Positions 1 to 5,388 of a stretch of 8,302 nucleotides of DNA are shown here, one piece after another; the stretch's first letter is position 1; the number at the start of each line of letters is the position of its first letter. Below the pieces are notes generated by a model. That model searched no databases. It was not told the origin of the DNA and saw only the letters and a program-made list of their open reading frames with translations. The stretch spans positions 1 to 8,302 of the forward strand of contig DAOTVW010000069.1 of NCBI GenBank assembly GCA_034436035.1, written 5' to 3'. The DNA is from UBA4823 sp034436035 (GTDB taxonomy: Bacteria > Chloroflexota > Anaerolineae > Anaerolineales > UBA4823). The position numbers and the translations under genes are program-made.

Positions 1-48
1 ATCACACAGTACATCATTGCTATAAAACGTTTTCGCAAGCTCACCTTT

Positions 49-443
49 CCAGCTGCGAGGGAGCGTCCGCCGCGACCGAAGCAATCTCCAAGCTTGTGAA
101 TGAGACTGCTTCGCTTCGCTCGCAGCCGTCATTGCGAGGGAGCGCCCGTTGCGACCGAAGCAATCTCCACGTTTGAGAGGGAGACTGCTTTGCTTCGCTC
201 GCAGCAGTCATTGCGAGGGAGTGCCCGCCGCGACCGAAGCAATCTCCACGCTTGTGAGGGAGACTGCTTCGCATCACTCGCAGCCGTCATTGCGAGGGAG
301 CGCCCGTCGCGACCGAAGCAATCTCCAAGCTTGTGAATGAGACTGCTTCGCTTCGCTCGCAGCCGTCATTGCGAGGGAGCGCCCGCCGCGACCGAATCAA
401 TCTCCACGTTTGAGAGGGAGACTGCTTCGCTGCGCCAGCAGTG
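49..443. repeat. Tandem array of five 79-bp units, hairpin-forming
   Basis: Five consecutive units start at 49, 128, 207, 286 and 365, each exactly 79 bp apart; the first unit has a degenerate left end and the last a degenerate right end. Each unit contains GTCATTGCGAGGGAGCGCCC, then GCGACCGAAGCAATCTCC, a variable linker, and GAGACTGCTTCGCTTCGCTC. The linker divides units into types in the order A-B-C-A-B: AAGCTTGTGAAT in units 1 and 4, ACGTTTGAGAGG in units 2 and 5, ACGCTTGTGAGG in unit 3. Units therefore match best at a distance of 237 bp; 71-148 and 308-385 are identical over 78 bp. The core resembles dispersed 'cattgcgag...gaagcaatctc' intergenic repeats that I recall from many environmental bacteria, including Chloroflexota. 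Open frames through it are low-complexity by-products of the period, not genes. Confidence 0.95.
235..271. repeat. Near-perfect 13-bp inverted repeat inside repeat unit 3
   Basis: The left arm CGAAGCAATCTCC (235-247) and right arm GGAGACTGCTTCG (259-271) are reverse complements except for one A/C mismatch, separated by an 11-base loop. The same arrangement recurs in units 1, 2, 4 and 5. It is shorter in type A units, where the two G:C pairs next to the loop are lost, and the arms carry point changes in some other units. It is the strongest stem in the unit. It uses the GCAAT that also closes the ATTGC/GCAAT hairpin of the same unit, so the two folds exclude each other. Confidence 0.75.
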
Positions 444-537
444 GCAAGCACCAGCTAGAAGATAGCCTTACAAGCTCGCCATGACCATAACTTTTAAAGT
501 GCAAGCCTCTTTAAATATCAAAGAAAAAGTATCTGTA
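444..537. other. Non-coding gap between repeat array and priA 3' end
   Basis: About 94 bases with no gene. The only structure seen is an AT-rich 7-bp inverted repeat, TTTAAAG (493-499) and CTTTAAA (509-515), with a 9-base loop, lying roughly 25-45 bases downstream of the priA stop codon. It has no G:C-rich stem and no following T run on the minus strand, so it is a poor candidate for an intrinsic terminator. No convincing terminator for the minus-strand operon is visible here. Confidence 0.5.
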
Positions 538-3075
538 TTATAGCAAGCTTATCGGATTAATTTCACTTCGCCATCCATTTCTTAAGCGCCGATTTTGCAA
601 AAACCGCTCTGGTGCATCACCAATCAAAATAACCTGCCAACGATAGAAACCGCCAACACGCTGATAAAAACAAGGCAAAGGTCCGACCAGTCGAATGGAC
701 TGAATCAATTCCTTTTCCATCCAAGACCGCACTTCCTCCGCCATCCGTTGGGCTTCCATTTCTACCTTCTTTAGGTTAGTGTTCCGATATTCTAATCGGA
801 GGATTTGGCTAAACGGTGGGTATTGGATAATCCGCCGCATTTCTAATTCTTGCTTGTAGAAAGCCTCATAATCTTGGGAAGCCGCAGTCATAATCGCATA
901 ATGATCAGGGATATAAGTCTGCAGGATAACTTCTCCTTTTATTCGTCCCCGTCCCGCCCTGCCAGCAACTTGCGTTATAAGCTGAAATGTCCGTTCCGCA
1001 GCGCGGTAATCGGGTAAATTCAATCCAACCTCTGCCAAAACAATCCCGACTAAGGTTACAGAGGGTAAATCCAAACCCTTAGCCAGCATCTGGGTACCGA
1101 TGAGGATATCTGCTTGATGGTTTGCAAATTGATTCAAGATTATCTCATGGGCGCCTTTGACGCGTGTCGTATCAAAATCCCAGCGTAAACAACGCGCTTG
1201 CGGAAATAATTTCTTCACCTCCGTTTCAACTTTTTCGGTTCCAATCCCAAATTGGCGGATTTGTGTACTGCCGCATTGCGGGCAACGCTTTGGCATTTGA
1301 CGATGATAACCACAACGATGACAAATTAAACTCTCGTTGGCTCCCTCTTTCGTTTCAAATTGATGATAAGTGAGAGCGATATCACAACGCGGGCATTTAA
1401 CTGCCGCACCACAATCTCGGCAAAAAACATAAGTCGCCGTACCTCGACGATTGAGAAACAAAATCGCTTGCTGGTTATGTGCCAAGGTGTGCGCCAAGCG
1501 GCTTTGCAGTTTTTGACTGAAAATCGAGCGATTACCATTGCGTAATTCCGCACGCATGTCCACAATAAAAACCTCAGGCAATTCCCCTTCCTTAGCTTCA
1601 TCCCCAAACGCTATACCATGTGGAGCAACGATGTTGTTCCGAGAATTAGCTGGTAGATTGGGTGGTTGAGAAATAATTCGTTTCGATAGATGAAGGAGCT
1701 GCCAATCTCCTTTTTGAGCGAGGTAAAACTGTTCCACGCTCGGTGTTGCGGAACCAAGCAAACACAATCCACCCGCGATATCCATATATTTACGTGCTAG
1801 ATCGACGGCATGATAGTTCGGTTGTGCATCATGATAGAACGAATCATCATGGCATTCATCGATGACCACCAAACCGGGGTTGGAAAACGGCATGAATAAA
1901 GCGCTGCGCGGACCAATTACCACCGATATCAATCCAGCGCGCACTCTTTGCCAGGTATCATACTGCTCACCCGGTGACAAACGAGAATGCTGCAGCCCTA
2001 CTTTCTCTCCAAAACGTGCTTGAAAGCGTTGGATGGTTTGAATAGTGAGGGAGATCTCTGGCACCAGCACAATGGCTTGACGGCCATTTTCGATTGTCTC
2101 TGCTACGGTGCGAAGATATAATTCTGTTTTTCCTGAACCGGTGATACCGTAAAGCAAGATCGGTTTAACTTTTTCTCCATTCCAGGCTCGATGTAATGTA
2201 TCTCGGATTTCATTCCAGCAACCCGTTTGCTCTTCGGTGAGGTTATAAAACTCTTCCATCCGAAATTCTTTACTGGCAAGTGGATCGCGCCAGATCAACT
2301 CTTGCTGAAATTGGATTGCTCCTAATTGTGCCAGTTTTTTTAAATCAGCCGCGTTCGCTCCACTTGCCGCATAAACCCAGGCAGATTGCACCGCTTTTCC
2401 TTCCTGTGCTAAAAACTGCAGGGCTCTCTTACGCCTTTCCCAGCTATCGGAATGGCGGGTTGTGTGTTGGGCAACAAAGTTTTCTATTTCTTGGGCTGGG
2501 ATCGCCAGTGATACGAAACGACGATAGGATGGTTTGACTGAGGGGAGTTTGAGAATGGGTTGCGCTTTAACAAGCTTTTGCCGAATTAATTGCTGCAGGT
2601 TCGTTTGCCAATCTCGATAAGCAAGCATCTTTTCCAGTTGTTGTTTCCGTAGCGGTCCTTTCTGTTTCAATAAAGCGATAATTTTTTGTTGAGTTGGGTT
2701 AAGTTGTTCCGGTAATGGATGATGGCTTAATTCATATCTCCAATCACTTTGTTGCTCAATCCCATTAGGCAAAAATAAACTTAACCATTGTGAGAATGAA
2801 GATAGTTTATTGGCGCTCAACGCGCGTCCCAATTGGATAAATTGAGGAGTGATCACTGCTTTTGCATCGATCACTTTTATTACAGGCCGTGTCTCTGGAA
2901 CCGCGGGATGTTCGATTTCTTCTACCACAATCCCCTGAGCAACCTGAGAGCCAAATGGCACCAGCACCAACGCCCCTTGTTCAATGTCCAGATTCTCTAA
3001 TTCTTCTGGAAAATGGTAATCATATTCATCAATTGCTTGGGGCAAATTGACAGCGATCCGGAAATAACGCGTCAT
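538..3075 (-). CDS. priA: Primosomal protein N' (PriA), replication-restart helicase
   Basis: PriA is a 3'-to-5' superfamily 2 DNA helicase that recognises stalled or repaired forks and directs reloading of the replicative helicase in the cytoplasm. The 845-residue product has the family's domain order: an N-terminal 3'-DNA-binding domain (about 1-105, with VPFG...GIVV), a winged-helix region, and the helicase core. Visible motifs are Walker A GITGSGKT (310-317), the DExH box as DECH (406-409), GSATPS, GTQMLAKG (660-667) and QVAGRAGR (702-709). Eight zinc-ligand cysteines form four CxxC pairs: 552/555, 561/564, 585/588 and 598/601. It is longer than E. coli PriA (732 residues), mainly in the N-terminal half. 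The ATG overlaps the upstream cnnm stop as ATGA and has no good Shine-Dalgarno sequence, so translation probably depends on coupling. It is last in the operon. All catalytic motifs are present, so it should be active. Confidence 0.97.
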   Translation of the reverse strand: MTRYFRIAVNLPQAIDEYDYHFPEELENLDIEQGALVLVPFGSQVAQGIVVEEIEHPAVPETRPVIKVIDAKAVITPQFIQLGRALSANKLSSFSQWLSLFLPNGIEQQSDWRYELSHHPLPEQLNPTQQKIIALLKQKGPLRKQQLEKMLAYRDWQTNLQQLIRQKLVKAQPILKLPSVKPSYRRFVSLAIPAQEIENFVAQHTTRHSDSWERRKRALQFLAQEGKAVQSAWVYAASGANAADLKKLAQLGAIQFQQELIWRDPLASKEFRMEEFYNLTEEQTGCWNEIRDTLHRAWNGEKVKPILLYGITGSGKTELYLRTVAETIENGRQAIVLVPEISLTIQTIQRFQARFGEKVGLQHSRLSPGEQYDTWQRVRAGLISVVIGPRSALFMPFSNPGLVVIDECHDDSFYHDAQPNYHAVDLARKYMDIAGGLCLLGSATPSVEQFYLAQKGDWQLLHLSKRIISQPPNLPANSRNNIVAPHGIAFGDEAKEGELPEVFIVDMRAELRNGNRSIFSQKLQSRLAHTLAHNQQAILFLNRRGTATYVFCRDCGAAVKCPRCDIALTYHQFETKEGANESLICHRCGYHRQMPKRCPQCGSTQIRQFGIGTEKVETEVKKLFPQARCLRWDFDTTRVKGAHEIILNQFANHQADILIGTQMLAKGLDLPSVTLVGIVLAEVGLNLPDYRAAERTFQLITQVAGRAGRGRIKGEVILQTYIPDHYAIMTAASQDYEAFYKQELEMRRIIQYPPFSQILRLEYRNTNLKKVEMEAQRMAEEVRSWMEKELIQSIRLVGPLPCFYQRVGGFYRWQVILIGDAPERFLQNRRLRNGWRSEINPISLL

Positions 3076-4397
3076 GTTAATGGTGTCAACCGTTCCAGAG
3101 AAACCTTAGCAATACGCAATCCATCCATTGCCACCACTTTTATGCGCACCCCTTCTTCTTCGATTACATCATTCACATCTGGTATCCGCCCAAGTTTACC
3201 TAATACATAACCAGCAATCGTATCGTAATTAGGCTCTTCGAGATTAAGCCCTAAATGTTGATTTACATCTTCAATTAATGTCATCCCATCAATTAAGATC
3301 GCTCCATCTGGCTGTTTAATAAATGCCGGGCGCACCCGATCAAAAGGATCGCTCACTTCTCCAACGATTTCTTCTAATAAATCTTCTAAGGTGACTAAGC
3401 CAGCTGTACCTCCGAATTCATCCATGACAATGGCAATATGTTGGCGCATAGTTCGAAAACGCTCTAACAGCGCGCGTACCGTCAACGTTTCTGGGACAAA
3501 TAAAGCCTCCCGCGCTAAGGTACGGGCGGTGCAGTTTTGACAGTTTTCCGACTGCATGGCATGAAGCAGATCCTTTATGTGAACAATGCCAATAATTTGA
3601 TCTAGATTGTCATCATAAACCGGGAATTTGGTGTACGTGGTCTCACTGATTAAATCAATAATTTGGGGCAGCGGCGTTTCTGCTTCAACTGCAACGATCT
3701 CTGTACGAGGAATCATAACCTGGCGTACTAATTGTTCACCCAAATCGAAAATGGCATGCAGCATTTCGCTCTCTTCTTTACGCACCACTCCTTTTTCTGC
3801 ACTGGCAGTGACAATCATTTTCAATTCTTCCACCGAATGCACCATCTCTTGATTGTCGCGTGGTTTAACCCCCACCATGCGCAAGAAAACCAAACCAGAA
3901 CTGTTCAGCAACCAAATGATAGGTTTAAAAATCCACTCAATTGCTAAGACAGGTTGAACGATTAGCAAGGCAGTTTTTTCCGGATTTTGCAGAGCAATGG
4001 ATTTAGGAGCTAATTCGCCAACGACCACGAGTAAAAAAGTGATCAGTGCAAAGGAAATCCCTGCTGAAATACTATGGGAAACCGTGGTTTGATAGTTATG
4101 TGGAAATAAATTTACAAGCGGTGTAAGCAATTGTGCTAAAGCAGGTTCTCCGACCCATCCTAATCCTAAGCTCGCCATTGTGATCCCTAATTGGGTTGCT
4201 GCGAAAATTCGTTGTGGATTCTCCAAGGCATATTTCGCCCAGCGAGCACTTCGAATTCCCTGCTGTGCTAGCTCTTCGATACGAGTACGGCGCACGGAAA
4301 CGAGCGCAAACTCTGCTGCCACAAAAAAACCGTTCAACAAAATCAATGAAATGACCAACAATATTTCGAGAAAATCAACGAACCAATCGATACTCAT
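3072..4397 (-). CDS. CNNM/CorC (HlyC) family membrane protein with CBS pair
   Basis: This 441-residue protein belongs to the family often annotated 'hemolysin' or 'HlyC/CorC transporter'; characterised members act in Mg2+ (and Na+) transport across the cytoplasmic membrane. The N-terminal DUF21/CNNM region has hydrophobic segments at about 9-34, 63-92, 110-130 and 141-173. It carries the conserved acidic/proline motif GELAPKS (127-133) associated with the ion site. A pair of CBS domains follows: the first begins near VMIPRTE (227-233), the second contains DEFGGTAGLVT (326-336); CBS pairs in this family bind adenine nucleotides. A CorC_HlyC C-terminal domain occupies about 355-435. Length is normal for the family. 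The ATG overlaps the memo stop as ATGA. A GGAGGAGG Shine-Dalgarno sequence lies 13 bases upstream (4411-4418), rather far, so coupling probably assists. The CxxC in the CBS linker (286/289) is a curiosity. The exact substrate cannot be read from sequence. Confidence 0.93.
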   Translation of the reverse strand: MSIDWFVDFLEILLVISLILLNGFFVAAEFALVSVRRTRIEELAQQGIRSARWAKYALENPQRIFAATQLGITMASLGLGWVGEPALAQLLTPLVNLFPHNYQTTVSHSISAGISFALITFLLVVVGELAPKSIALQNPEKTALLIVQPVLAIEWIFKPIIWLLNSSGLVFLRMVGVKPRDNQEMVHSVEELKMIVTASAEKGVVRKEESEMLHAIFDLGEQLVRQVMIPRTEIVAVEAETPLPQIIDLISETTYTKFPVYDDNLDQIIGIVHIKDLLHAMQSENCQNCTARTLAREALFVPETLTVRALLERFRTMRQHIAIVMDEFGGTAGLVTLEDLLEEIVGEVSDPFDRVRPAFIKQPDGAILIDGMTLIEDVNQHLGLNLEEPNYDTIAGYVLGKLGRIPDVNDVIEEEGVRIKVVAMDGLRIAKVSLERLTPLT

Positions 4398-5269
4398 TGT
4401 TCAGCCAAACCCTCCTCCGGAGTAGGTTGGCGTAAAATGACCGCTGCCCCATATCCAACCACCTGTAAATAATCCCCGGTCACATCTCCCGATGTCGCAT
4501 AATGCAATACCTTGACACGATTAGCTCCTAGCTCCTTTGCCGCCCACATCACTGTTGCAACCGCCGCCCTGCCACACGCAAAACCTTTCCCTTCTTCTTC
4601 TGCCTGGAGGAAATACAGCGGGTCAAAGCGCTCCATCCTCCTGAGGATTTCCTCATCGAATTGTTGGGCAATATTTTGTGGATAAAAGTGGGATAAATCC
4701 GTGCTAGCAACCAAAATCCCTTCCCACCTTCCCACCACCGTGCCAAGTGCTTTTCCCAACTTTTGTAAAACGGATGGGGAAAGATCGCGCACCATTAGTG
4801 GGATAATTTTAAACCCGGCAGGAAGAACGCGCTGTAAAAAAGGGATTTCGATTTCGAGGGAATGTTCGTCATCATACCGCACCGAAGAAATCGTGATATT
4901 GTATTGAACATCCGCAATTTGTACGAGCTCCTTGACAGCGTCTTGGTGTATTTCCACAACCCCTAATGGTGTTTCATATGCTTGATGACCGCTGACCACA
5001 ATCGGGTGATAGAAAGGACGATGCATTGGCGAAACAATTGCGACTAATGGTGCTGCTATTCCGCGCAATGCCGCAAACGCATAACCTGCTACCGGCCCAG
5101 AATATTGATGGCCAGCATGGGGAGCGATAACCCCTAGGACCTCACCATCAAAAGGTGGCAATTGGGCGTTTTGGATATATCGATCCACACTCTGAGCTAA
5201 ACGCTCAGGATGCGCAGGGTACCACCGCCCTGCTAAAGGGGAAGGACGAATATCTAATTGTTGTACCAT
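4394..5269 (-). CDS. Memo-family protein (AmmeMemoRadiSam system protein B)
   Basis: This 291-residue protein is a full-length member of the Memo family, whose fold resembles class III non-haem iron dioxygenases such as LigB. The bacterial and archaeal role is not settled; human MEMO1 binds metal and has been linked to copper and iron handling. Key residues are present: PHAGHQYSG (50-58, His51), SPMHRPFYH (80-88, His83), EHSLEIEIPFLQ (135-146), STDLSH (189-194, Asp191 and His194) and ACGR (231-234, Cys232). These match the His/His/Asp/His/Cys pocket of human MEMO1. The frame is open to 5491, but that start would run into the divergent kinase gene. I chose the ATG at 5267-5269 because a strong GGAGGT lies 6 bases upstream and family homology begins there (DIRPSPLAGRWYP). 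It is the first gene of the operon. The AMMECR1 and radical-SAM partners that often accompany it are not in the window. Confidence 0.92.
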   Translation of the reverse strand: MVQQLDIRPSPLAGRWYPAHPERLAQSVDRYIQNAQLPPFDGEVLGVIAPHAGHQYSGPVAGYAFAALRGIAAPLVAIVSPMHRPFYHPIVVSGHQAYETPLGVVEIHQDAVKELVQIADVQYNITISSVRYDDEHSLEIEIPFLQRVLPAGFKIIPLMVRDLSPSVLQKLGKALGTVVGRWEGILVASTDLSHFYPQNIAQQFDEEILRRMERFDPLYFLQAEEEGKGFACGRAAVATVMWAAKELGANRVKVLHYATSGDVTGDYLQVVGYGAAVILRQPTPEEGLAEQ

Positions 5270-5275
5270 CGTTTT

Positions 5276-5281
5276 ACCTCC
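5276..5281 (-). promoter_or_regulatory. Shine-Dalgarno sequence setting the memo start
   Basis: On the minus strand GGAGGT lies 6 bases before the ATG at 5267-5269. It is the only strong ribosome-binding site in this frame and decides the start against the far-upstream alternatives at up to 5491. Confidence 0.88.
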
Positions 5282-5324
5282 GCAAACGTACGCAAGAGAT
5301 CCAACCGAAACACATTCTTTCTTC

Positions 5325-5333
5325 ATTTTAGCA
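5325..5333 (-). promoter_or_regulatory. Candidate extended -10 promoter of the memo-cnnm-priA operon
   Basis: The minus strand reads TGCTAAAAT here, an extended -10 (TGn plus TAAAAT, five of six matches to TATAAT). No good -35 lies 16-18 bases upstream, which is tolerated with an extended -10. It would start transcription near 5318, giving a leader of about 50 bases that contains the GGAGGT. This is a pattern match only. Confidence 0.45.
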
Positions 5334-5374
5334 TAGAGTAGCTTATTCCTTATCATTATTTTCAGATAAACAAG

Positions 5375-5380
5375 TAAAAT
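5375..5380 (+). promoter_or_regulatory. Candidate -10 box of the histidine kinase gene
   Basis: TAAAAT at this position would place the transcription start at about 5386-5389, on or next to the kinase ATG (5389-5391). There is no Shine-Dalgarno sequence ahead of that ATG, so a leaderless or nearly leaderless message is possible. A weak -35 (TTATCA, 5350-5355) has a 19-base spacing. Low confidence. Confidence 0.3.
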
Positions 5381-5388
5381 TATCCTTG

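Noticed and set aside
24..33. Palindrome AAAACGTTTT
   Set aside because: A short A/T-rich self-complementary word expected by chance, with no promoter or gene to give it meaning at the window edge.
41..340. Open frames on both strands through the repeat array (63-78 residues)
   Set aside because: Their proteins are periodic translations of the 79-bp unit with no ribosome-binding site; such frames are frequent false genes in this repeat type.
49..443. CRISPR array
   Set aside because: Repeats are contiguous 79-bp units with near-identical 'spacers'; there are no short direct repeats separated by unique sequences and no cas gene.
36..483. Direct repeats flanking the array (GCAAGCTCACC at 36-46 versus ACAAGCTCGCC at 470-480) as a target-site duplication
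   Set aside because: Similar but not identical, and without other signs of an inserted element; likely chance or a decayed repeat fragment.
493..515. Intrinsic terminator of the priA operon
   Set aside because: The 7-bp stem is made of A/T pairs with one G:C and has no following T run on the minus strand.
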